A stretch of DNA of 64,000 nucleotides from Trichomonas tenax (taxonomy: Eukaryota > Parabasalia > Trichomonadida > Trichomonadidae): NCBI GenBank assembly GCA_023091735.1, contig JALKBU010000061.1, positions 1-64,000 on the forward strand, in the 5' to 3' direction. Below are positions 28,398-37,813 of this stretch, one piece after another. Every line of letters begins with the position of its first letter. The stretch's first letter is position 1. The notes under the pieces are model-generated. The model ran no database searches. It saw only the letters and a list, made by a program, of their open reading frames with translations, and was not told the origin of the DNA. The translations under genes and the position numbers were made by a program.

Positions 28398-30617
28398 ATG
28401 GCTGAAGAAAACTCAACGACAAACAAACCAAAGCTCGATGATCTTGGAAGGATTATTGTCGACGATGGATCTAACAAACAAGAAACTCCAGAAACGAAAA
28501 GCAGGCACCTCGTAGACGCCAAAACAGAGATTTATTCCTATGAACAGCAAATCCCTGAGATTAAGGATTCTGCGGTTCGCATTGCAAAATTGATATGCCG
28601 CTGCTTAAATCCTACACTCAAATTGCCGCAAGCATTCGTCCAAAAGATAGGTGAAGGAATTTTCAAGTCTTATGCAGACCCAGGATACATCAGCACAATT
28701 TTGATGGATGCCATTGCGACAATTCCAGTCAATCCAGATACTCTCGCTGCGATTATCGGATATTATACAAACGATTACGCAGATGGTATAAAGAAGCAGC
28801 TCATTCTCGAGCTCATTCCAAAGGAAATCAGCAAAGCATTCAGTGAAGACAAATACACAACAGTTAAGAGATATCTTGTTTTCCTTGGCTGTTTAACATC
28901 ATATCGTCTCGTCACTGTTGAGTCTTTCCTCGCAGTTATAAACGACCTTGTCGCAAAACTCGATGACGCAAGTGATTTCCGCAGAGAAGCGATTGCACGC
29001 GTTGTTCTCTTCATCTGCAGAACAGCTCCAGAAGAAATCGATGATTCACAGCTCGATGACATTGTTGAAAAAGTTCGTCCATTCGTTGACTACACTTTCG
29101 TCAGCCGCTATTATCAATCCGAAAAATCACGCTCTATCACTGAGCTTCTCCTTCAATCAACGCGCTTTGACTTCCCTACATCTGAGTATATCAAAATCTT
29201 TAACGAAAAATCATCCCCACTTGATCTTCCAAAGATCACATTCGAATTCGGCCAACAGGACTTAGCACCAACCCCAACAATCATCCTCAAGACATGCACA
29301 CCAGACGAGGGCTACTTCCCAGTTTTGATCGATATTTGCCTTGATTACATCACATTCTTCTCCCAGGATTCTCTGTCACTCACAGATATGTTGCTCGCTC
29401 TTCCTCTTGCTGGCAACAAGAATTCTTCTGGAGGCAACAGAGAGTCTCTTCGTGGCGAGGCTCCATATGATCCATCACTCCATGGATGCTTCGTCGAGGC
29501 CATTTTCACAACAATCATTTCAGATTGCCTTAGAATTCCACGCTCAGCATATCCAGTGGCATTCCACGTCTCGTTGCTCGCCCAGATCCTCACAAAGCGC
29601 CAGGACATAATTGGCGTTCTCCAGCAGTGCGTTGAGACATTGCTGACTGATAGCACACTCGATGTTTGCTGCAGCCGCCGTCTCGTCAATCTGCTTGCTC
29701 AATTGTTCTGCAACTTCAATGACGAAACAAGACTTTCGCCACTCATCTGGGAGAACTGGGAGGCTGCTGCTAAGGTACAGTCACAGGATGATTCAAGAAA
29801 GCTTTTCATCCAATCCTACATCGAACATATTTTCTTGTTTTCAACACAAGAGTTCATCGTCAGATCTGTTCCTCCATCATTCCACCACCTCATTCCTGCT
29901 GCTCCTCAATTAACAGAGGCTGAGCTCAGCGATATCAAGACATTATCATCAAAGTTCGCTGATGCTGCTCCAGAAGAAGTTACAAAGTATATCACAGAGC
30001 AGAACGCCAAGATCGGTGAAGCTGATACACTTTCTTTGATCCTTAAGGCTATCTTCTTCAACATCAATAGCGGTGAAGCAGCTGTCAAGCAGATTGCTAC
30101 ACGCTCCATGGATATTTTGGATAACTTTGACTCAGATAAGCACGAATGGAAGGGCCAGCAGCTCGTTGATACGGCTTATAAGATCTTTGTTTCTCAAACA
30201 ACGACACTCGCACAGGTTATTGTTCACTTCATCTCCAATCAGTTCGTCAAGATCAACGCCTACTTCAACTGGATGTTTGAAGACACTGACGAGTCCAAGG
30301 CTCGCTTGCTCCTTCCTTCAACATGGGACGTTTTCCATAATGTCATGAATGCCATCTTTGCTTGGTACAACGATACAGCTTCTGAAGAAGATGCTCTTGA
30401 GACAATGAAGACATTGTTCGAGATGGTTATAGAATTGCATAAAGAAATTAATGGCGTCATGATGGAGAGACTTTTGTTCGGAAACTTGAAGGAGTTCATC
30501 CTCGACAACTTGAAGAGCTTCTCTGCTGCCCTCGATGAAATTAGAGGACTTCTTTCTGACAAGACAAAGCAGGAATTCAAGGACTTCATAGATAGAATGG
30601 CACTTCTTTGCTATTAA
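28398..30617 (+). CDS. Nuclear cap-binding protein subunit 1 (CBP80)-like
   Basis: The 739-aa product is an all-helical protein that aligns along its length with CBP80/NCBP1, the large subunit of the nuclear complex binding the 5' cap of Pol II transcripts. Landmarks are an N-terminal MIF4G-like region (about 40-240), the middle block LRIPRSAYPVAFHVSLLAQI, then STLDVCCSRRLVNLLAQLFC followed by the WENWEAAAK block (compare CVDRFINWFSHHL and WEDW in human), PPSFHHLIPAAPQ, and the third MIF4G-like part with AQVIVHFISNQFVKINAYF. The frame extends to a GTG at 28380; the first ATG is 28398. Length is near that of human CBP80 (790 aa). Its partner CBP20 is not in this window. Confidence 0.82.
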   Translation: MAEENSTTNKPKLDDLGRIIVDDGSNKQETPETKSRHLVDAKTEIYSYEQQIPEIKDSAVRIAKLICRCLNPTLKLPQAFVQKIGEGIFKSYADPGYISTILMDAIATIPVNPDTLAAIIGYYTNDYADGIKKQLILELIPKEISKAFSEDKYTTVKRYLVFLGCLTSYRLVTVESFLAVINDLVAKLDDASDFRREAIARVVLFICRTAPEEIDDSQLDDIVEKVRPFVDYTFVSRYYQSEKSRSITELLLQSTRFDFPTSEYIKIFNEKSSPLDLPKITFEFGQQDLAPTPTIILKTCTPDEGYFPVLIDICLDYITFFSQDSLSLTDMLLALPLAGNKNSSGGNRESLRGEAPYDPSLHGCFVEAIFTTIISDCLRIPRSAYPVAFHVSLLAQILTKRQDIIGVLQQCVETLLTDSTLDVCCSRRLVNLLAQLFCNFNDETRLSPLIWENWEAAAKVQSQDDSRKLFIQSYIEHIFLFSTQEFIVRSVPPSFHHLIPAAPQLTEAELSDIKTLSSKFADAAPEEVTKYITEQNAKIGEADTLSLILKAIFFNINSGEAAVKQIATRSMDILDNFDSDKHEWKGQQLVDTAYKIFVSQTTTLAQVIVHFISNQFVKINAYFNWMFEDTDESKARLLLPSTWDVFHNVMNAIFAWYNDTASEEDALETMKTLFEMVIELHKEINGVMMERLLFGNLKEFILDNLKSFSAALDEIRGLLSDKTKQEFKDFIDRMALLCY

Positions 30618-31365
30618 ATCAATATACAATAAATGTACATATTTTATTCCAGTTTATCAAAAGCAAATCTTATTTCAATAGTTTAATTTCAAGATTTATT
30701 TCATTCCCAGTTTAAAACTTCTGGATTTAGATATCAAACTATTGGACAAAAGTGTGTTATCGTCTTTTGACATCTGACATTTTACATGGCGAATTTTCTT
30801 CGATCAATGCAATTTAGCGAATTGCTCCGCAACCGATGACGATGGTGCACTTTTGTCCAATAGTCTCATTATCGCTTTCTCTATGATGAAATCCGTTCGA
30901 ATGAATTCTTTGCCAAACTTTCTAAAATTTGATAGGATATATTATTATTTATTAAACTCTTTATCTAACATTAGAATTCAGTCAAACATAAGAGATACAT
31001 AAAGATGGAGACACATTCTATTGTTGTAAAATCAGAAATTAATGAAATACTAAATACCAATCGCTACAAATGCCCCAAAATATATTATCATATAATTTAT
31101 TAAAAAACAACTTATGTTATTGTAGATTCATGTTAGAATGTCATAACATTGATGTGTAGTATTGCCCTCTAAATCAAATACTACAGCAGTAATATCTAAT
31201 GTTTATTTAATTAAATTTTGATATGCTCTTTCAACAATGTTATGAAATGGAATGTATTGATTCAAAGAAAGACACTGAAACAAATTTTGGAATGAGAAAG
31301 AGTTGCATTGACATTTTGCTTTGGAGCAATGGAATGATTTGCATCCTAAAAAGTGACAAAAAATA
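30618..31365. other. Spacer with a CGCCATGTAAAAT motif
   Basis: Gene-less. At 30778-30796 it holds ATTTTACATGGCGAATTTT, a variant of the recurrent intergenic motif. Nothing else was recognised. Confidence 0.4.
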
Positions 31366-33504
31366 ATGAGCTTTGGATACGAGAGCGAAGGCAGAACAGA
31401 ACTGCTCCACCTCAGGGACCAGCTCGACGGAAATGACCCAAACAAGCGAAAAGCGGCTGCAAAACATGTCGTTTCTATGATGAGAGCGGGCGAAAATATG
31501 GTTTCTCTGTTTTCTTCGATGTTACGCAGTGTAAAAACCCATGACATAGAGCTGAAGAAACTCGTCTATCTATATTTGGTTCATTATTCACCGCATGAGC
31601 CAGAACAAGCGATTATGGCTGTAAATACATTCATAAAAGACGCGACTGATTACAATCCCGTTATTAGGGCCCTTGCTATTCGAAATATGTGCAGAATTAA
31701 GCTCGAAAACGTCGGTGAACATATGATTCAACCTTTAATGACGGCTTTAAGTGATCAAGACCCATATGTTCGCAAGACAGCGGCATTTGGCGTTGCAAAG
31801 CTTTACGATTTTATTCCAGAATCAGTTGAAAATTCGGGATTATTTACTGCTTTGCTTAAATTGCTGAAAGATGATAACCCATTGGTTGTTTCAAACACAA
31901 CGGCCGTTATTCTCGAAATCAATGAAAGAAGATCCGAACCAATCTTCCATTTGAACAGTGAAACAGTTGGACCAATGCTTTCTGCGATTTCTTCTTGCTC
32001 AGAGTGGTGCCAGACTGTTTTGCTCGACTCTTTATCACATTACAGACCTGAATCACACGAAGATGCAACATTTTTAATTGATCGACTTATTCCATTACTT
32101 AAATCATCAAATCCAGCTGCAGTCATCGGATCATTCAAGTGCATTTTCTTATTCTTGGAATTAGACCAAAGAAATCCAGCATATTTGTTCCCACAAATTA
32201 TTCCACCATTTATCACTTTAATTGCATCCAGTGAATATGAAATCCAATATGTTGTCCTCAGGACACTCTCTTTGTTCGTTCTCAAGTATCCAAAGGCACT
32301 TTCTAGAGAGGACAGACTCTTCTACTGCAAATATAACGATCCTTCATATATAAAGATGGAGAAGCTTGAGATTCTCGTCACAATGTGCGACCAGCAGTCT
32401 GCTCAGATGGTTCTCGATGAACTCCAAGAATACTGCAACTCCGTCGATGTCGCTTTCGTTAGGAAATCAGTCAGATGCATCAGCCAGATCGCTGTCAAGA
32501 TCGAAGCTTCTGCAAGGAGATGCGTTGACATTCTCGTTTCACTCGTTCAAGGCAGAGCTGACTACGCTCTCGAAGAATCAATCATCGTCATGACAGACAT
32601 CCTCAGGAAGTACCCAGGTGTCTTCGAGAACGTCATTGGAACAGTGTGTCAATCTCTTGAGCAAGTTAAGGCACCAAGAGCTAAGGCAGCTGGTATTTGG
32701 ATCCTCGGTGAGTACAACAAGCTCATTGAGAATGTTGATGTTCTTCTCGATCCATTCTTGGACACGTTCCATGATGAAGAGCCTCTCGTTCAGATACAGT
32801 TGCTTGTTGCTTTAGTCAAGGTTTATCTCGAGAAGCCAGAACAGACTAAAGACCAGCTTCAGTTCGTCCTCAACGAAGCTACTGCTCCAGGAAATGTTCC
32901 TGACGTTAGACAGCGCGCTTTAATGTATTGGAAATTGTTGATGTCTGAAGGTGGCATTGCTAAAGACATTGTTGTCTTCTCCAAGGATACTGTTGTCCAT
33001 TCTGGTATTCAGTATACTGACGAAGTCCTTTCAGAGCTCATCAGGAATATGGGTAACGCTTCTGGCGTTCTCCATATCGTTCCTGGTGATTTCGTCAAAC
33101 GCCAGAAGTTCGTTCCTGATAATGACGATGAACAAGATACAAGAACATTCCATCCAGTCAGGACATACATGAAAGCACCAAATGGACAGGCAGCAGAGTG
33201 CAAGATAATGAAATTAGAAGTTGATTATGACTTACAAAACATTTACTTAAAGATCACAAATACTGCATCACAGGCATTGTCAAACCTTCAGTTCGCTATC
33301 AGTCCCAACAGCCAGGGTCTCGTCATGGCTGGTGCACCATCATTCCCGCAATCTATCGCACCAGGTGCTTCTGAAACTGCCACAGTTCCAGTTATGTCTG
33401 ATGCAACAAGAATCGATGCCACTGCTCAGCAAGTACAACTTGCTCTCAATACAAATGGTGGAGTTGTTTTTGCGGTTGATACGCTCCCTCAAATATATGT
33501 CTAA
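31366..33504 (+). CDS. Beta-adaptin (AP-1/AP-2 type) large subunit
   Basis: The 712-aa product is a beta subunit of a clathrin adaptor complex. The N-terminal ARM-repeat trunk shows the family's most conserved blocks: HDIELKKLVYLYLVHYSP, AIMAVNTFIKDATDYNPVIR, ALAIRNMCRIK, and DQDPYVRKTAAFGVAKLYDF. The trunk runs to about residue 560. A short hinge is followed by an ear-like beta region (about 600-712, from MKLEVDYDLQNIYLKITNT). The ear is small compared with metazoan AP-1/2 beta (over 900 aa), so the platform subdomain may be missing. It works in vesicle budding at the Golgi or plasma membrane. It converges with the TTLL gene 87 bp downstream. Confidence 0.88.
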   Translation: MSFGYESEGRTELLHLRDQLDGNDPNKRKAAAKHVVSMMRAGENMVSLFSSMLRSVKTHDIELKKLVYLYLVHYSPHEPEQAIMAVNTFIKDATDYNPVIRALAIRNMCRIKLENVGEHMIQPLMTALSDQDPYVRKTAAFGVAKLYDFIPESVENSGLFTALLKLLKDDNPLVVSNTTAVILEINERRSEPIFHLNSETVGPMLSAISSCSEWCQTVLLDSLSHYRPESHEDATFLIDRLIPLLKSSNPAAVIGSFKCIFLFLELDQRNPAYLFPQIIPPFITLIASSEYEIQYVVLRTLSLFVLKYPKALSREDRLFYCKYNDPSYIKMEKLEILVTMCDQQSAQMVLDELQEYCNSVDVAFVRKSVRCISQIAVKIEASARRCVDILVSLVQGRADYALEESIIVMTDILRKYPGVFENVIGTVCQSLEQVKAPRAKAAGIWILGEYNKLIENVDVLLDPFLDTFHDEEPLVQIQLLVALVKVYLEKPEQTKDQLQFVLNEATAPGNVPDVRQRALMYWKLLMSEGGIAKDIVVFSKDTVVHSGIQYTDEVLSELIRNMGNASGVLHIVPGDFVKRQKFVPDNDDEQDTRTFHPVRTYMKAPNGQAAECKIMKLEVDYDLQNIYLKITNTASQALSNLQFAISPNSQGLVMAGAPSFPQSIAPGASETATVPVMSDATRIDATAQQVQLALNTNGGVVFAVDTLPQIYV

Positions 33505-33591
33505 ATCTATATATATATTTCTATATTAAATCTCATTAAATTAAACATTTTTGTTTCAATTGATTTACAAAATATATATATTTACAAACAT

Positions 33592-35397
33592 TTATAATAT
33601 TAAAGATCTCTTTTCGAGTGCATCAAACATCATTTTGATCTTGGATTTGAAATGCATTTGATGTGTCTTTTCGCTTCTTTGGAAAATTGTTTCCATTCTT
33701 TGGTTTTCCTCACTAACTTTTATTGCTTCAATTTCGAAATATTTTGCAGGAATGAAAATAGAAAATGAGCGAAAGTCAGGAAGACTTCGAAGAGCGAGTC
33801 TATTTCTGTTCAATCTCGGTGATGAAAAACAGGAATTGGAAAACAACTTTGAAGGTCTCGAAATCTGCTGATATGTGTTGACATTCGATAAATTCATGAG
33901 TTTTGGAGTTTCACCGACTTTTGGAATAACAGTGACTTTACGAGTGTTGACACTCTTTTGATACATATTCATTCTTTGAGTGCATTTAACGACTTCTTTA
34001 TTTGTTATTTCTCGATCAACGGGTTTAACTATTGAAGGATCTGGTCTCTTCCTTATAATTGCTGATTTAGGTGCTGTTTGTTCTACTGCTGGCGCTGCTT
34101 TCTTTGTTCTCATTATTGAAGTTTTTGTGTAATTTATGAATATTTTTTCTGAGTATTCGATTGCTGTTTTCATTTTGTTTTCTATTTCTTCGTTTTCTGT
34201 TATTGGATATATCAATCTCCAGTTTGTCTGCTGAGAGATTTCAGTCTCTCTTACTGGATCGAAACTGCACATATTAACTTTATCTTTAAGATTGCAGCTC
34301 TTCAGTGCTTTCTTATATCTCGACTTTATTGTTGTCTTTAAATCAATTATTTTAAGTGCTCCCATAACAGCACTTTTCTTCAGTGCTTCATCGAATGGAC
34401 TTCCTGCCTGCAAACTTGGCATCGTGTTAACTTCAATAAGCCATGGATTTTTGTCACTATCAATCAAAATGTCAAATCCGAGTATTTCGAAGCAACGACA
34501 TTTATTGTCACTCGTAAATATTTTGGATGAATATGACGTTTTTAACTGTGCTGCAATCGATGCTATGGTATACCTGATGATGTTATCTATTTTAAGTTGA
34601 AGTTCATCAATATCGACTGAATCTTGTCGCAATCTTTTATAAACACTCGTTAATGTGCGTTTACTGCCGGTTTCCGGAGCTACATCTGTGTCGTTTGTCT
34701 GAAAATTGTCAGATTTCTTGTTTAACGAGAAATTTGTTAAATGTCCATAAAATTCAATCAAATTCTTTCCTTTTGGATTTTTGTATGGTTCGGAGCAAAA
34801 CCTTGCCATACCTTCTTTATGAATGTATATTCGAAGTGGTGATATATGCGTGACAAGGACGTAAATTCGCAAATCAAATTTATATCCATCAATTAAATAA
34901 GGACTTATATACGTTTGAGCGACAGCATCTTCATAGACATCATCAACGTGATTTGGATTTTGTATTAATTTGATTCCTTTGCCTTGAGATCCAGTGTCTG
35001 GTTTAATAATTATTGTTCTTTTCGATTTCTTTGGTATAGAATGCATAAACTCCTTTAAAGCGTTTGCTTCCCTCGGGAGGATGAAACTTCGCGGATGAAA
35101 ATTGTATATTTCCGGTAATAATCTCGACATTTTATCGTAATTTTTCGCGAGCTCGACTTTATGCGCAATTTCGGCCATAGAAGGGAAGTGGTTGACGAAT
35201 TGATACGGTTTCATGGTCATAGCAATCTCAGAACAGCCTTCACAGTCTACCCAGAATAATGTGTTTCCTGTAGTCGAAGAAGTGACTTTCCAACCCATTT
35301 CTTCGACGCAAACGGTGATGAGCGGATAGTGGGTGTTTTCTAGATTCACTGTTAATTGTTTTTTGTTTTTCTTCTTCTTTTGTTGATTTTCTTCCAT
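33592..35397 (-). CDS. Tubulin tyrosine ligase-like (TTLL) enzyme
   Basis: The 601-aa product carries a TTL domain at about residues 60-375. The ATP-grasp landmarks are IIIKPDTGSQGKGIKLI, DGYKFDLRIYVLVT, GMARFCSEPY, HLTNFSLNKKS and the metal/nucleotide block CFEILGFDILIDSDKNPWLI followed by EVNTMPSL. Such enzymes add glutamate (or glycine/tyrosine) to tubulin tails using ATP. The HLTNFSLNK and GMARF patterns fit the polyglutamylase group (TTLL4/6-like), but the subgroup is an inference. The N-terminal 20 residues are Lys-rich. The C-terminal 220 residues are basic and probably disordered, perhaps binding microtubules. With CFAP251 this supports an active flagellar/cytoskeletal programme. Confidence 0.88.
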   Translation of the reverse strand: MEENQQKKKKNKKQLTVNLENTHYPLITVCVEEMGWKVTSSTTGNTLFWVDCEGCSEIAMTMKPYQFVNHFPSMAEIAHKVELAKNYDKMSRLLPEIYNFHPRSFILPREANALKEFMHSIPKKSKRTIIIKPDTGSQGKGIKLIQNPNHVDDVYEDAVAQTYISPYLIDGYKFDLRIYVLVTHISPLRIYIHKEGMARFCSEPYKNPKGKNLIEFYGHLTNFSLNKKSDNFQTNDTDVAPETGSKRTLTSVYKRLRQDSVDIDELQLKIDNIIRYTIASIAAQLKTSYSSKIFTSDNKCRCFEILGFDILIDSDKNPWLIEVNTMPSLQAGSPFDEALKKSAVMGALKIIDLKTTIKSRYKKALKSCNLKDKVNMCSFDPVRETEISQQTNWRLIYPITENEEIENKMKTAIEYSEKIFINYTKTSIMRTKKAAPAVEQTAPKSAIIRKRPDPSIVKPVDREITNKEVVKCTQRMNMYQKSVNTRKVTVIPKVGETPKLMNLSNVNTYQQISRPSKLFSNSCFSSPRLNRNRLALRSLPDFRSFSIFIPAKYFEIEAIKVSEENQRMETIFQRSEKTHQMHFKSKIKMMFDALEKRSLIL

Positions 35398-35640
35398 TTG
35401 AATGATGTACGTTAATACAATTTTTCTTTTTTATCTTGTTCGTGCTTTGGACGCCTTATTTTCGATGTTCAGTAGTATACATAGCGTGATTTTTCGGGGA
35501 AATCCAAAAATTGGCTAACCATAAAAATCAGCAATCTGAGAATATCCATAATCATAATTTCCCCAATATATAAAATAAACAATTTTCCTATAATTTATAT
35601 CGAAATACCAATAAATTCTTATAATTTTTTATTAAAAAAA
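35398..35640. other. AT-rich upstream region of the TTLL gene
   Basis: Gene-less. TCATTCA lies seven bases before the TTLL start on the minus strand and could act as its initiator. Confidence 0.35.
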
Positions 35641-35930
35641 CTGTCAAGTCTCCGGCCTTCGGCCTCTGACTTTGCCTAAGAAATTCCAGGGGCTGTTACA
35701 TCCGAAAAATAAAACCCTATTATAATCCTAAATACTTTATAATGTAACATGTTACAATAATACTAGTATAATCACCAGGGATATTATACGGTTGCTATTG
35801 TCTGTAACATTGTAACATAATGACACAAAAACTTTTTAAAAAGTTTAAAAGTTTTAAACTGGAATGTTACACGTTACACGTTACAAGGTAGTTTACACCG
35901 GAATGTTACGCGTTACATTGCTGAAAAAAG
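35640..35930. repeat. CGGCCTTCGGCC hairpin and GTTAC/GTAAC motif cluster
   Basis: A GC-rich palindromic patch (CCGGCCTTCGGCC, about 35652-35664) is followed by about ten copies of GTTAC or GTAAC in 230 bp. These include the perfect palindrome TGTAACATGTTACA (about 35747), GTTACACGTTACACGTTAC (about 35866) and GTTACGCGTTAC (about 35905). The cluster ends where a plus-strand DNA-binding-domain fragment begins. It looks like the sub-terminal binding region of a transposon or a regulatory array. Confidence 0.5.
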
Positions 35931-36126
35931 AGGGCAAAATGGAATTGTCCAGCAGCGTGGCCACCTTAATAACTTTACTATTCCTCATGTTATAACATCT
36001 GAAGAAGATGTATTTCTGCTAAGAATATATACAGATTTCAAGCGTGAAAACAAATGGACAAAAATTGCAGAACAATCTAAATTGCCTTGGATGACCACAA
36101 GAATTGCTAAATGGCGTATTGTTTGA
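35924..36126 (+). pseudogene. Fragment with a Myb/SANT-like or transposase-type HTH
   Basis: An open frame without an ATG ends at TGA 36124-36126. It begins with a basic KRG patch and contains ITSEEDVFLLRIYTDF, then KWTKIAEQSKLP and RIAKWRIV. The spacing of the two Trp residues fits a single SANT/Myb-like helix-turn-helix. Small basic-plus-HTH N-termini also occur in trichomonad transposases, so it may be the left end of a lost mobile-element gene. The GTTAC cluster directly upstream is suggestive. Confidence 0.35.
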
Positions 36127-36664
36127 GATTTTTCCTTCCAACACACGAGGTTAAAAATTAAAATGTGCGAAAGGGAGTACTGTTGTGACCAAATATTTTC
36201 AGAATATCTCACTGAAAAATTCAATGAGTTGTCTCAATTTTCAGCTGTACTCCCTTTTGCACATCTGTTTATTTTAATTTGAAATTTTCTCATTTTTTTC
36301 CTTACAAAATCTTTTCAGCAATGATGCGCTTTTGAGCTTGGCCTATTTAACATAAAATTTTCTCCTTAACTGAGTTTGAAAAGAGATATCTTTCTATATT
36401 GCAAGATTTCAATGAACTAGAAACAATATTACAATATATAATTACCTTTGCTGAAATGAGAAAAAGAATTTATCAAATGATTTCATGATTTTTAATTGTT
36501 TTTCCTAAATCTAAATGGATAAATAGTTGAAGAAAGAACTCCATTAAGCCATCATTTATTAACATTTTTCATTCTGAAACACTCTCAATGACCATATAAT
36601 TTGAGAGATTCTCATAGAAAATTTCAATGAGTTTTGAGTCGAAAATGAAGTGATATTTTAATTC
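36127..36664. other. AT-rich spacer
   Basis: There are two near-matching patches, one at about 36166-36179 (reading CGAAAGGGAGTACTG) and its partly inverted counterpart near 36247 (GTACTCCCTTTTGCACA). They form a short imperfect inverted repeat about 70 bases apart. No gene seen. Confidence 0.4.
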
Positions 36665-37436
36665 ATGAGCAAAGAAATCGAGCAGCTGCTTTCTGGTTCT
36701 TTTGATGACCTGGATAAAGTGTTCATATCGATCAATAGCTTGATTAATGATAAAAAATGCAGCTACAGCGAATGTTTTCAAGCGATTTCTGCTTTTGTGA
36801 GTCAAAACAAGGAAAATATATCTTACATCGCGAAGATTTGTGGACTGCTTTTGCCACGCATGGTTTGATCGATATCAACAATCAAGATTTAATTAATGAG
36901 ATGAATAATATAGGCGTCTATTTGAAATGCAGCAAAAATTTAATCAAGCTCAATAGCATTAGATCTGTTGAATATTCATCTATTGAATCAGACCTCAGAG
37001 ACTGCGCTCAAGAACATGATACATTAGCTGTAAAATACATAATAGATAAAGGATGGTATTCTAGACATTTGGCCAGAGCTGTTGATGTTAACATAATTTC
37101 GGTGTTGCAAAGATATTGCTTGAATGTGGATCTGATCCGAATAAGCCAGATTTTGGCTTTGGGGCTACTGCCTTATGGTATTTTTGCAGAGCAGGAAATC
37201 TTGAAGCTGTTAAATATTTTGCTAATTTTCCAGGTGTTGACATTAATGCAACAAATAAAGAGGGTACTGTTCCACTATGGGTTGCTCCGATTAATAATCA
37301 CCGAGCAGTTTGTGATTTCCTTGTGACTTGCAAAGGCATAGATTTTCAAAAATTGAAATCAATAAACATTTTAGGTTACTCAAATCAAGGTAAAGAGCTT
37401 CTCCAACAACTTAAATTCAAATATTGTTCAGATTAA
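36665..37436 (+). pseudogene. Frameshifted DUF3447-type ankyrin gene
   Basis: Three overlapping frames together read like one ankyrin protein of about 255 aa. Frame A (36665 on) starts MSKEIEQLLSGSFDDLDKVF, a DUF3447-type N-terminus. A shift near 36840 moves to a second frame (ATHGLIDINNQDLINEMNNI). A shift near 37110 moves to a third (LLECGSDPNKPDFGFGATAL, VDINATNKEGTVPL), which ends in TAA. The ankyrin consensus NKEGTVPLWVA is preserved. Two single-base-type shifts and no intron signals point to a pseudogene; sequencing errors are the alternative. Compare the intact relative at 3144-4211. Confidence 0.7.
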
Positions 37437-37813
37437 TTAATTTTATGCAAGTTGAAGACAAAAAATATTTTTGCTCAAATAAATTTTTAATTATCTTGAA
37501 TGTCAAAAAATTTTTAACTACAAAATATGAACTACAATATTTTGTAGTTACCAAATTTTTAATATTCCCAATAATCTAAAGTAACTTGCATCTTTTTGAA
37601 TTTCATCATAAAAGAAAAAGCATTGCATATAAAAATAAATAAATGCTTTTAGATGAAACTAAGTGGCAAGCACACATTCTTCAACATTAGCAAATACGTG
37701 CTTGCTTCATTTCCAAAATTCCTAATTCATTGGTGATAGCAAAAACATTCACTCGTAGATCAATTACTATAACATGCTCCCACACAATTTTGGGGACTAA
37801 AAATATTTTTAGG
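37437..37813. other. Spacer between ankyrin pseudogene and KSHRRH gene
   Basis: An imperfect repeat of TTTTTAACTACAAAATA-type sequence lies at about 37510-37555. In 37680-37813 both strands carry open frames with protein-like content. The plus-strand frame may be part of the next gene's damaged 5' end. Confidence 0.35.
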
